Below the pieces are notes generated by a model. It did not search any database, was not told the DNA's origin, and saw nothing but the letters and a program-made list of their open reading frames with translations. Shown here one piece after another: positions 55,027-63,384 of a stretch of 64,000 nt of DNA. The stretch's first letter is position 1; each line of letters starts with the position of its first letter. The stretch covers positions 735,118 to 799,117 of the forward strand of contig PKTR01000001.1 in assembly GCA_002869065.1 (NCBI GenBank), read 5' to 3'. The DNA comes from Hyphomicrobiales bacterium (GTDB lineage Bacteria; Pseudomonadota; Alphaproteobacteria; Rhizobiales; Rhodobiaceae). The translations under genes and the position numbers were made by a program.

Positions 55027-56400
55027 TTGGCAAAAATATTTTTAACAGACACATTTGTCAGGGATACAAAATGCCCGGACGGCAAAGATCAGGAGCTTTA
55101 TTGGGACCATCCTCAAGGGTTGGATGGAATTGTCCGCAATGGCGCTCAAAAGGGTCTCGCCCTCCGCGTCACCGCCCTGGGCAATAAGGCATTCGTGCAT
55201 GGCTACCAATTTGATGGGAAGCGGCAACGCGTCGTGCTGGGTGACGCAACCCGTACGACTGTCGGCAGTGTCCGTCTGTTGGTTCAGCAACGCTGTGCCC
55301 AACTCGACCGCGGCGAGGACCCCAATGCAGGCGTGATTGATTACCGCCAGAAGCACACCTTTCTGGTCAACGATCTGGTGGAGCAGTATTGGCGTGAGCA
55401 CATCGCAACCAAATCACCGAAGTACCAAAACCAGTACTGGCGATACGTTGGAGCGGCAACGCGACCGCAGCCGACCCACACCAACCGCCGCGGCCGCAAC
55501 AAAGCCTGCAGCTATCGCGATTTCGGAACGCTGTTCGGGAAGCGCGAAGTGACGTCAATCAAGCCGACTGATGTCGCGAAATTTTTGGACCAGTTCGAAT
55601 CCCCGGGCACCTGGAACACGGCCTTTCGCCATTTGAAAGCGGTGTTCAACTGGGGCATTCGGATGCAAGTGGTCGATATGCGCAATCCTTGCACCCCACT
55701 GCGGCAACGCACCGTGCTGCGACAGCGCCGGGAATACACCCCGGAGCAGATCAAGGCGATCGCCCGGCATGTGTTTGAGCCAACACTGGAGGCCCCTGCC
55801 CCGACAACGCATCTTGCTGGCGACGCCAAGCGCATGACGGCATTGGCTAACGGCCGCCTTGCTGTTCAGAACGCGCAAATGCTGGAGCTGTGCCACTACA
55901 TGGGCATTCTGTTTCTGACGATGGCGAGGCCCACCGAGCTGGTGCACGCGGAATTCGAGCACTTCGATCTGGAGCGCCTCATCTGGCACAAGCACAACAC
56001 CAAAGGCATCAAGCTATCGCGGGCCGTCTATGAGTATGCATATCGGTCAGTGCCGATCCATCCGAGGGTCGCCGAGTTGGTGCGACGGCAGCGGGATCGC
56101 TGGCCAGAGAGCAAGCTGGTGTTTCCGTCTCACACGGACCCGACGCAACCGCGTGACAATTTCCGCAAACCGCTGGCGCGGTTCAAAGAGCTGGAGGGGG
56201 TTCCGAGCTACTTTCAATTGTATGACCTTAAGCGCATCGCGATTTCGCTGATGCTGGTGGGTCAAGGTGTGCGCCGCGAGGACGTGAGTCACTATGCGGA
56301 TCACAAGGGAAACCTCGAAACAACAATGATTTACGACCTCGGTTTTGTTGATCCGATGCGGCCAGTTATCGACAAGCTGGGGACAATTCTCGGCGTATGA
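55027..56400 (+). CDS. int: P4-type tyrosine recombinase/integrase
   Basis: 457 residues from TTG 55027, which gives the usual P4-integrase opening (AKIFLTDTFVRDTKCPDGKDQ, the DUF4102 domain). A SAM-like core-binding domain follows (about 110-230), then the catalytic domain. Catalytic residues: box I arginine R301 in MARPTELVH; the strand lysine in HNTKGIKL; box II YDLKR (399-403) with Y in the usual H position and R403; H422/H426 in SHYADHKG; and nucleophile Y436 in TTMIYDLG. Upstream in-frame starts (54940) would read through the arm repeats and are unlikely. It sits beside the tRNA-Thr-like core and should drive integration and excision of this island. Confidence 0.9.
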   Translation: MAKIFLTDTFVRDTKCPDGKDQELYWDHPQGLDGIVRNGAQKGLALRVTALGNKAFVHGYQFDGKRQRVVLGDATRTTVGSVRLLVQQRCAQLDRGEDPNAGVIDYRQKHTFLVNDLVEQYWREHIATKSPKYQNQYWRYVGAATRPQPTHTNRRGRNKACSYRDFGTLFGKREVTSIKPTDVAKFLDQFESPGTWNTAFRHLKAVFNWGIRMQVVDMRNPCTPLRQRTVLRQRREYTPEQIKAIARHVFEPTLEAPAPTTHLAGDAKRMTALANGRLAVQNAQMLELCHYMGILFLTMARPTELVHAEFEHFDLERLIWHKHNTKGIKLSRAVYEYAYRSVPIHPRVAELVRRQRDRWPESKLVFPSHTDPTQPRDNFRKPLARFKELEGVPSYFQLYDLKRIAISLMLVGQGVRREDVSHYADHKGNLETTMIYDLGFVDPMRPVIDKLGTILGV

Positions 56401-56482
56401 CCGCATAATTCAAGCGCGCTTGCAATCTGCTACCTTTTGTCTATAAGGATTCACTCCACATCCTTACCGAGCGGAGACTGGA

Positions 56483-56659
56483 ATGGCTGAGTGTGAGCGC
56501 TGCAGAGGTACCGGTACAAATGAATGTCCCGAGTGCGGAGGGTCCGGCCACTACAACAAAGACGGTGAAATCGTTGACTGTTTGAACTGTGGTCGTGACG
56601 GTCAACCCGCAGGGTACATTTGCTGTCCGTATTGCGATGACGGTTGGGTTGCAGACTAA
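56483..56659 (+). CDS. Small DnaJ-type zinc-ribbon protein
   Basis: 58 residues with four CxxC pairs: CERCRGTG, CPECGGSG, CLNCG and CCPYC. CxxCxGxG repeats are those of the DnaJ central zinc domain, here without a J-domain. It could bind two zinc ions and act as a small chaperone-like or nucleic-acid-binding protein. GGAG lies 8 bases before the ATG. The stop codon overlaps the convergent gene at 56656 by 4 bases. Function unknown. Confidence 0.75.
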   Translation: MAECERCRGTGTNECPECGGSGHYNKDGEIVDCLNCGRDGQPAGYICCPYCDDGWVAD

Positions 56660-57054
56660 ATAGCCCCGCTAATTATTTTCGCTATTTCAGCGTTGGCAAC
56701 CTCCGCATCGAATTGATTTCGATAGATGCGGAGGTGGCGAATGCGAGGACGACCTTCGGGAACATCCCAAACTATACACCCTGCGTGTTGAACTGTTTCA
56801 ACAACCGAGAACGGGTACACAATCCAGCGATCATCTAGTGGTGCCTGGATATCCGGCTTCCATTTTCCCTGGATTGAATATTGCCTTTCAAAGAACCTTG
56901 CCAAGTGCTCCCAAACCCGTGACTCATAAAATTCCACCTGAATACTCACTGATTTATACGCCTGTGCCGCAACTGCTTTAGGGTTGGCTACTATACCGCT
57001 CTCAAAAAATTTAATTTGCGGAGGAACGTCAATTTTTTCAAAGTTTATGTTCAT
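56656..57054 (-). CDS. Hypothetical protein (132 aa) in island
   Basis: 132 residues, no signal peptide or membrane helix, no family recognised. It is moderately AT-rich compared with the core chromosome. It contains YESRVWEHLARFFERQYSIQGKWKP and a conserved-looking DDRWIVYPFSVVETVQHAGCIVWDV segment, suggestive of a small globular alpha/beta protein. The start at 57054 is followed upstream by an AT-rich promoter-like gap. It converges with the zinc-ribbon gene with a 4-base overlap. Confidence 0.55.
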   Translation of the reverse strand: MNINFEKIDVPPQIKFFESGIVANPKAVAAQAYKSVSIQVEFYESRVWEHLARFFERQYSIQGKWKPDIQAPLDDRWIVYPFSVVETVQHAGCIVWDVPEGRPRIRHLRIYRNQFDAEVANAEIAKIISGAI

Positions 57055-57123
57055 GACACTACGATAGTGCGCTTAATTACTAATAATTTCAAAGTTTATT
57101 ATTTTGTTATTGCAAAACATTTC

Positions 57124-57214
57124 TTGACTTCCGCACCCACCTGTGGTTTTCTACCAAGGTCCGGCGGAGGTGGAAGAAGTGCCGGTGTGAGCGTCCCGAG
57201 AGGGGCGTTTTTTT
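57124..57214 (+). ncRNA. Possible short structured RNA or leader with intrinsic terminator
   Basis: A -35-like TTGACT (57124-57129) and a weak -10 near 57147 precede a hairpin CCGGC (57161-57165)/GCCGG (57181-57185). Next is an intrinsic terminator: stem CGTCCC/GGGGCG with a GAGA loop (57192-57207) and seven T residues (57208-57214). A transcript of about 55 bases would result, ending 30 bases before the gene at 57244. It could be an antisense or attenuator RNA. The terminator is clear; the promoter is not. Confidence 0.4.
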
Positions 57215-57243
57215 GTGTCTAAATCCCAAGGAAAGCGAGGAAT

Positions 57244-57642
57244 ATGGAAGCAATCCCAGCCATTGTGCTGAGCAAAGACGTTTTGGAAGAAATGCTAACG
57301 GAAGCGGGTCGTCGCGCGGCGGAGCTGACGGTTGAGAAACTGCAGGCGCAGTTGGTTCAGGACCCACGGGAGCGACATCTGCGGTTACTGCGCAGCTATT
57401 TGCTCGATCGCTCTGAGGTCGAGAAGCCCCGCGACATGTGGGCCAGCAGCCATGATATTCGGCGGATTGAGCTGAGCGCGAAGGGTAAGCCGAAATCGAC
57501 GACCTGGTTTCAGCGGTTTAAGCGGGAGTCGGGCCTGGCAGAATGCGTCTCCCGGCCGAGTGCATCGCATGGACGGCTGCAGGAATGGACCTTTGAGGAC
57601 ATCGCCAATGCCTGGCAGAGGTTTTATGCATTGCGGTGGTAG
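57244..57642 (+). CDS. Hypothetical protein (132 aa), possible plasmid/island regulator
   Basis: 132 residues, soluble. The N-terminal half is helical (LEEMLTEAGRRAAELTVEKLQAQL, then RERHLRLLRSYLLDR). The C-terminal half has a DIRRIELSAKGKPKSTTWFQRFKRESGL segment that looks like a DNA-binding helix-turn-helix. No family is recognised. GC content is higher than its AT-rich neighbours. An intrinsic terminator sits in its leader (57191-57214), and AAGGAAAGCGAGG precedes the start. Tandem hairpins follow its stop. Confidence 0.6.
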   Translation: MEAIPAIVLSKDVLEEMLTEAGRRAAELTVEKLQAQLVQDPRERHLRLLRSYLLDRSEVEKPRDMWASSHDIRRIELSAKGKPKSTTWFQRFKRESGLAECVSRPSASHGRLQEWTFEDIANAWQRFYALRW

Positions 57643-57644
57643 CC

Positions 57645-57680
57645 GTCGGATCTCATCCGACAAAGGGGCATTTGCCCCTT
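57645..57680 (+). terminator. Tandem hairpins after the 57244 gene
   Basis: GTCGGA/TCCGAC (57645-57661) is followed directly by AAGGGGCA/TGCCCCTT (57663-57680), an 8-base perfect stem. There is no T-run, so this may be RNA-stabilising structure rather than a true terminator. Confidence 0.45.
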
Positions 57681-57923
57681 CCCGAGCCAAAGGTGCGGCT
57701 GTGCGCAGGGGTCAAGGCCGCAGCCGCCGCCCGCGGCGGTGGCCTTGGTCAGCCTTGAGGCCGGAGCGCAGTCCGCGCCACAACTTTTACTTATGAATCC
57801 AACAAATAAAGGTTGGGACCATATCCTCTATTTAGCGCGCCTTAATTCCAGATATTTCTCAAACAGCCGCAATCGATCTCGACCGACCTTCAATTAACCA
57901 CCCTAAGCGCCAGACCACTATCT

Positions 57924-59630
57924 TTAAACGTAGACAAGAACGAGTTCAACTAGCTTATGAAGCATCCGCAACAACTCATATATATTTCCGTAGGCCAGGA
58001 ACACAAAACCCAACATCAACGCGACGAATACCACGATACCTGTAATATGATCAACATATGCCAATCTCCAAGAAAACAGCTCGACATTATATCTGCTTAT
58101 ACCACCTTCTTTCTTTGCTTCCCGCATGATATCTCGGCGAATTTTTCGTCTAACAGCGACTGGAACGAAAGACGAAACACCACCCATGACGGCGAATACC
58201 AGGTGCCCGATAGTCGGAACAAAGGTACTCAGCATCATAAATATAAACCAGCCACCAAACCCAAATGGATCCGCTTCAATTGAACTTACAAGTTCTTTTG
58301 TATTAATGACCGCTGAGCCATTTTCCACAATTGAGCGAATTTCATATAGCCGAAAAATATATGTAAGCGACATCGCGAGCAAACATATCAAAAGAAACGC
58401 AACGACTATATCTAGAAATAGCCAAAACACAGCGTTTGAATGCTCATTTTTTAAAATGCGAGCTGCAAACAAACGACTCGACGTCCACGTGGCAAAATCG
58501 AAAATGGAGTTTACGAAGGGAAAAACCACCCAAAATATAAGAGGTCCTGACCATGTTGAAAAAAAATCAGTTATACTTGCGTTATACAACGTAATTGACA
58601 CGGCCGACAAAACAAAAAATATCACAAAACCCGACCCGGCCAACGTTTTGGCACCGGCAAGAAATATAGCAGATGTTAGCAGCACCGCTGCCACGACAGA
58701 CACGTCGTCTGCGCCTACTTTGCCGAGTAAAATCGGGAAAAACGCTGCGAGCGATACGGCCAAACAAAACCCGGGAAAATTGTTAGCAATATACAATCCC
58801 ATTGAAATCGCGGGGCGTGACCAGACAGGAGTTTCCAAAAAAGAACCGCTGGACTTCCGCGCACCTGCGTACGCAGTGGCACCGCTCAACAGGGAAACGA
58901 GTGCGACAATTGCAATCGTGGCAAAAACAGGTGTCTGGGTCGCCTTACCCGCGATCAAAGAGAAAATCACTATGAAGAGAGCCGTCGGGCCAAACGATGC
59001 ATTAAAGGCGAGTTTGATGCGCGACCTCGATAAAAGGTACTCCTCACTACGTCGCACATTAGAAAGAAGAATCGGACCAACAGAAAATAAAATAACAACA
59101 AAAGAGAAATATCTATTTCCCGCAAGAAAGTATATTGAAAACGCTACCACGCTTGTAGCCAACGCTGAAAGGACGGCATACCAAATTAATGATGCAGGAA
59201 GCCGAGAAATTCTCTCTTCGTACACGCTTGCACCACGTTTTGCGAGCAAGAAGCATGCGAAAAATAAAACCAGAATGCCAATGAATATCAACTTTCGAAT
59301 CCACGGCTCAGGCATTTCATTGGTACTCGACACCATGAATGTCGACACCTTTTGGCCATGTGTCCAGTATAACAAAAATAGGAATGACGAATAAATCAAA
59401 GCCACAAATAGAAGCGCAAAATAAGTAAATGCACCCCTTTGCAGAAGGCGATCAACCAGACGTACTCCTCGGTTCAAGTACTTTCGATACGTTCTGGGTG
59501 GCGCGTCCAGATCCCCAATTATCTGCTTGCGGGAAGCCTCATCGTTGAGCCCCGCAGCTATATCGATCTTGCGAGCCCAAACAATTGTAACGATCGAAGC
59601 TACGAGTGCAAAAAATGATATCATCGACAA
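57924..59630 (-). CDS. Large multispanning membrane protein of unknown function
   Basis: 568 residues with roughly a dozen transmembrane helices spread along the whole length, for example residues about 68-90, 112-130, 148-190, 208-255, 275-345, 398-420, 458-482 and 532-555. There is a charged cytoplasmic loop near 505-525 (RRKIRRDIMREAKKEGG). No transporter or enzyme motif is recognised. It is markedly AT-rich relative to the chromosome. It is divergent from the patatin gene, with 70 bases between starts, so the two probably share a control region and may work together; that is inference from position. Confidence 0.75.
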   Translation of the reverse strand: MSMISFFALVASIVTIVWARKIDIAAGLNDEASRKQIIGDLDAPPRTYRKYLNRGVRLVDRLLQRGAFTYFALLFVALIYSSFLFLLYWTHGQKVSTFMVSSTNEMPEPWIRKLIFIGILVLFFACFLLAKRGASVYEERISRLPASLIWYAVLSALATSVVAFSIYFLAGNRYFSFVVILFSVGPILLSNVRRSEEYLLSRSRIKLAFNASFGPTALFIVIFSLIAGKATQTPVFATIAIVALVSLLSGATAYAGARKSSGSFLETPVWSRPAISMGLYIANNFPGFCLAVSLAAFFPILLGKVGADDVSVVAAVLLTSAIFLAGAKTLAGSGFVIFFVLSAVSITLYNASITDFFSTWSGPLIFWVVFPFVNSIFDFATWTSSRLFAARILKNEHSNAVFWLFLDIVVAFLLICLLAMSLTYIFRLYEIRSIVENGSAVINTKELVSSIEADPFGFGGWFIFMMLSTFVPTIGHLVFAVMGGVSSFVPVAVRRKIRRDIMREAKKEGGISRYNVELFSWRLAYVDHITGIVVFVALMLGFVFLAYGNIYELLRMLHKLVELVLVYV

Positions 59631-59700
59631 ACGGTTCCGACACCGTCAGAATCAGAATATGAAAAACTCGCATATTTAGTGGGAAGAGTACAACGCCAAG

Positions 59701-60684
59701 ATGCTTGATCACATCAACATATACGGAAGCAACCCTTTGGAGGTACTCGCCGTCCTTATGGACCGACGCGAAGGCAACTCCGACCCAAATTGCAAAGTTG
59801 GCCTTGTCCTTGAGGGCGGTTCACTGAGAGGTGTCTTTAGCTGTGGGGCTGCTCACGCCCTAAACAAACATGGGCTCGCCAATTCCTTTGACGTAATCAT
59901 CGGAACCTCTTCCGGTGCGCTCAACGGACTATATTTTCCCGGCAACGATGAAATTCTTGCGTCAACGATTTACGAGGAAAACGCCACTGATCCGAGGTGT
60001 CTGAATATATGGAACTTTCCAGAGGTGCTTGATGTTAGATGGATGATTACTGAATGGATACTTGATAAGAAACGATTCTCGGACCAAGCGGTTTATGACG
60101 GCCACCATGAGATCTTCATATCAACAACCGATACGGAATCGGGTGAAACACGTTGGTTTTCGAGCAAAAAAGATTCACGGAAAAATTTCGAAAAATCGAT
60201 CTGCGCAACGGCATACACTCCGATTGTTTGCAGCCAGTTGGAAAATATTGACGGTCGCCATTACAATGACGGCTACGTAAATGCCGCTCTCCCAATTAAA
60301 AAAGCGCTCGACGAAGGCTGCACTCATGTTGTTGTAGTTCCTACCCAGCCATGGGGATATAAGAAAACGCGACCCGGGAGATTATCGGGGTTATATAATT
60401 CTTGGCGAATCAGAAAACTCGGCAACGGATACAAGCAACATTTTGCACGTCGATACGATAGCTACAATGAGGCACTACGACTTGCAGAGTTCGGCTCGGA
60501 GAAATTCCATACCCTTGTGCTTGCACCTCGTACCAAACAAGACATTGTCGGGAATCTTGAATCCAATCCCAAGCGAGTGCGCGAAGCATTCGAGGCATCG
60601 ACTGAACTTAACTATCAACGAATTTCTGAGGCGCGAAAAACACTCACGTCCATACCACCATCTACGGAAGGCGACATAGGTTAG
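59701..60684 (+). CDS. Patatin-like phospholipase (RssA/YjjU type)
   Basis: 327 residues. The patatin catalytic elements are complete: oxyanion loop GGSLRG (39-44), nucleophile GTSSG (S70) and the DG dyad DGYVN (D190). The patatin domain covers residues about 32-220; the remainder is helical. No signal peptide or membrane segment is seen, so it is a cytosolic or peripheral lipase acting on membrane phospholipids. AT-rich like its divergent membrane-protein neighbour. Patatin lipases are known effectors in several anti-phage systems (for example CapV of CBASS), but no nucleotide cyclase is seen here. The downstream HNH gene starts immediately after its stop. Confidence 0.88.
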   Translation: MLDHINIYGSNPLEVLAVLMDRREGNSDPNCKVGLVLEGGSLRGVFSCGAAHALNKHGLANSFDVIIGTSSGALNGLYFPGNDEILASTIYEENATDPRCLNIWNFPEVLDVRWMITEWILDKKRFSDQAVYDGHHEIFISTTDTESGETRWFSSKKDSRKNFEKSICATAYTPIVCSQLENIDGRHYNDGYVNAALPIKKALDEGCTHVVVVPTQPWGYKKTRPGRLSGLYNSWRIRKLGNGYKQHFARRYDSYNEALRLAEFGSEKFHTLVLAPRTKQDIVGNLESNPKRVREAFEASTELNYQRISEARKTLTSIPPSTEGDIG

Positions 60685-60697
60685 ATGTCCGGACGGA

Positions 60698-61410
60698 GTG
60701 ACCGAGAACCGATTGTGTGGAGTGTCACGGGTCGCACATCCTGCGACTGAAACGTCGGACGGCCCGCCGTTTGCGGGGCCATGGGAAGGTCGACTGTCCT
60801 ACTACCGGATCGATCTGACAGAATTCCAAAACCTTCCGGCCACCCTCCCCCTTCGCCTGATCACCGAAACATATGAGGCGGAGCTTCTCGCGGAACTGTC
60901 TGAGGATGAACCTCGGCATTACCCATTTGCTCGGTACGGCAGCGCTGTGCGACCAAACCAGGGCATGTACCTGTCGCGGGCAACACCGAGATTAATTCAG
61001 CTCATAACCGCCGCCTATGGGATCGAAGTTGCGGCAACAGAGCCGGCGGCTCCGAGTGCTTCATCTGAAGCGCAACGGGAATTTGCGGAAGGCCAGAGGC
61101 ACAAGCGCGAGCGCTACTTTTTCAGCCGCAACCCGCGCCTGGTCGCTGCCGCAAAGGAGAACCACGGCTATCGGTGCATGGTTTGCGGCTTCGATTTCGA
61201 GGCGACATACGGAGAGCTCGGCAAGGGATATATTGAATGCCATCATGTCGATCCGTTGTCGGAGCGTGCTGAGCGCGATTGGTCAGACGGACTTAAAACA
61301 GACATCGATGACGTTGTGGTGCTGTGCGCGAACTGCCCCACCGAATGGTCCTCCGTCAACGCCCCGCGCTGCCCATCGAGGCGTTGAAGCAAGCGATTCA
61401 GAAAAAATGA
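60698..61410 (+). pseudogene. HNH endonuclease, frameshifted in the last motif
   Basis: An N-terminal domain (SYYRIDLTEFQNLP, residues 34-47) precedes an HNH nuclease domain. Zinc cysteines CMVC (160-163), ECHHVDPLSE and LCANC are present. After LCANC the frame reads PTEWSSV and stops at 61387. Removing two C residues from the CCCC run at 61336-61339 restores CHRMVLRQRPALPIEALK and a stop at 61408-61410, the normal family ending. The final catalytic histidine is thus lost in the sequence as given. The GTG start at 60698 is uncertain; an ATG at 60685, right after the patatin stop, is in another frame. Decay or homopolymer error are both possible. Confidence 0.75.
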
Positions 61411-61520
61411 TCGATGGCCTGACCCGATGCGATCCTCAATGCTAGCGGTGGAGTTTGCCCTTTGGTCGTGCATTAATAGCGCACTGAGTATCATCGCGTG
61501 TGTTATCGAGGTGTGGGGCG

Positions 61521-62267
61521 TTGAAGGGCAAGACGCTACTGTTGTGGGTAGTGGGTGGCTGGATCGCTTGGGCAGCGCTGACCGGCGACGATAAACCAAA
61601 GACACCGCGTCCCGCTGATCCGGCACGCCCTATCTCAGTGCCAGCGACTGCGCCGGATGTCCAGGAAGGTCCGCCCGCATCAACACCAACTCAGGCGCCT
61701 GAAATTCGGACACGCGTCGTCGCTCGCCCGGTGGCAAAACCGATCTCCAGAACAGATCTTCCGCCGAAGCCTTCGAAGCCGGTTCGTACTCGGAAGCCGG
61801 TCGCAGTCGTCTTTGTCCAAGGAACGCGGGTTCCGCTTTTCGCAGGCCCCGGCAAGACATTCGCGATCCAAGATCGCCTCAACAAAGGGGCCGCCGTCGA
61901 TTTGCTGGAATCAGGCCCGCAGTGGTCTCGTGTTCGGGCCCGGCTCACTCAGCGAGAGGGTTGAGTGGCAAGTCACTTGATTACCGAAAACTGGCTTCGG
62001 CAGACGAGACAGACCACCACCCCGCGCGCACCACCGTCAACGGCAACGCCGATAAAACCGAAACTCTCCCGACAAGCGATTGTCAAAGCGATCATTGCGG
62101 AGTCGATCGCGAACTATCCGGGCTCGTGCCCGTGCCCATACAATGTTGACCGCGGGGGCCGACGGTGCGGACGACGTAGCGCGTACTCACGCCCTGGCGG
62201 CTATGCTCCGATCTGTTTCGACCGCGACGTTACAGCGTCGATGATTGCGGCATTTCAGACCCGATGA
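61521..62267 (+). pseudogene. SH3-domain protein split by in-frame TGA at a tryptophan position
   Basis: From TTG 61521 (GAGG upstream) the protein has an N-terminal membrane anchor (LLLWVVGGWIAWAAL), a proline-rich linker and a bacterial SH3 domain (VFVQGTRVPLFAGPGKTFAI). It stops at TGA 61962-61964 just after LTQREG. The same frame continues VASHLITEN, then SRQAIVKAIIAESIANYPGSC, PCPYN, CGRRSAYSRPGGYAPIC to a stop at 62265. SH3b domains typically read REGWV here, so TGG to TGA is the likely change. The C-terminal cysteine-rich domain is a recurrent partner of such SH3 proteins. As written it yields a 147-residue piece and, from GTG 61965, a 100-residue piece. Confidence 0.7.
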
Positions 62268-62656
62268 CGGTCCCGACCGAAAGTAGATAACTGCGGTAAT
62301 TGAGCAGACATTGGTCAAAAAGGCTAATTTTAGAACACATCCCGCAGTCAGAATCGCCACGGGGCGCCTCATTTCCACCTATTCCTATTTTCGCGAAACG
62401 CCTGAACCATTTTACGCAATTAAGACAGAAGCTGTTTCACAAAGCATCGGAATATTAATGGTTCGGACATCACTCGCATCCGACACCAACAAGACCGCCC
62501 CACCTGTAACTAGCCCTCGGGCGCGACCTAAACCGATTGTATTTTTCATTGCCCAACCCCCTAAATTGTAGTACCAAATCAGAATCTTAAGTTGGCCAAT
62601 TTTTTCGGGTACATTATGATTATTCATAGGCTCGAAAAGGGAGGTGCGCCTTCGTT
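62268..62656. other. AT-rich intergenic region with one possible tiny minus-strand ORF
   Basis: About 390 bases with no recognised gene. A 45-codon ORF on the minus strand (62549 down to 62412) has a TAGGGGG site before its ATG, but its product has no recognisable feature, and I regard it as weak. A GGGAGG at 62638-62643 may serve the next gene. Confidence 0.35.
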
Positions 62657-62692
62657 CTGGACGGATTTTCAATTTTCCTGGCATTTTCTTTC

Positions 62693-63343
62693 TTGGCGAT
62701 GGCGGCATACCGGCATTGGCGAGCAACGGCGAAATCTGGCCTAAATGTCCTAAATTTCATTGTTGGCAATCATCGCGTATTTGACGTTCGCCACTTCGCA
62801 TACCGTGATGTTGCCCGCAACCTTTCAAAACGTGTCCTTTCATATGAATCGGTCGCAACAATCCACCTGACGATCTTTGCCTTTTTTTTACTTGAATCAA
62901 AATTTGATATACTTCCTATTATTAATAAAAAGGATGTCATTGATACTGTGAGCAACTACTTTGGGCGCATAGGGGTTTTTTTTGCTACCGTCGCCGCTTT
63001 ATTAGTGTTAGACTTCACCGCAAGTCGAGTGATATTAACCTTTAGAGACCATCCTTCCGTTTTACACTTATTTGGCAGGGGAGCCGATTTCACAAAATCG
63101 GGCGCCCCCGAGAACGAGATTGGCCTCCTTCCAGAGGAGCGCACAATGCATACATTGGCAGATATGCACGGCCAACTTACTGCCGAGGACATTCTAGGCC
63201 TCATGGACGAACCAAAATATAAAAAAATCATCGCAAAGCGACGTCAGGAATTGGCAGAATGGTCGAGCGATGTGGATCCGTCGGACGGAGGACCAACCGA
63301 CGAAGCGATCCTTGCCGAACTTCTTGCTGAACGATTCCGATAA
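62693..63343 (+). CDS. Hypothetical membrane protein
   Basis: At least 216 residues. Transmembrane segments near residues 57-72 (TIHLTIFAFFLLE) and 93-112 (GVFFATVAALLVLDFTAS), then a cytosolic C-terminal domain with LPEERTMHTLADMHGQLTAEDILGLM. TTG at 62693 is used, but the frame is open to at least 62642 and an upstream hydrophobic stretch (GFSIFLAFSFLAMAAY) looks like a third helix. A CTG start near 62657, behind GGGAGG at 62638, is plausible. No family recognised. AT-rich. The stop overlaps a perfect palindrome. Confidence 0.6.
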   Translation: MAMAAYRHWRATAKSGLNVLNFIVGNHRVFDVRHFAYRDVARNLSKRVLSYESVATIHLTIFAFFLLESKFDILPIINKKDVIDTVSNYFGRIGVFFATVAALLVLDFTASRVILTFRDHPSVLHLFGRGADFTKSGAPENEIGLLPEERTMHTLADMHGQLTAEDILGLMDEPKYKKIIAKRRQELAEWSSDVDPSDGGPTDEAILAELLAERFR

Positions 63344-63365
63344 AGTGGGGCTGCAGCCCCACTTT
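63342..63365 (+). terminator. Perfect palindrome, probable terminator
   Basis: A 24-base perfect inverted repeat: AAAGTGGGGCTG pairs with its exact complement at 63354-63365. It starts at the stop codon of the 62693 gene and ends in TTT. Confidence 0.7.
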
Positions 63366-63384
63366 ACTTGTATGATGAATAGAA

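Noticed and set aside
58126-59394. 422-codon open frame antisense to the large membrane protein
   Set aside because: The minus strand gives clear transmembrane periodicity, whereas this frame is polar, Thr/Asn/Lys-rich and lacks a ribosome site.
62412-62549. 45-codon minus-strand ORF with a G-rich site before the ATG
   Set aside because: Very short, no recognisable feature, and surrounded by sequence with no coding signal; not strong enough to annotate as a gene.
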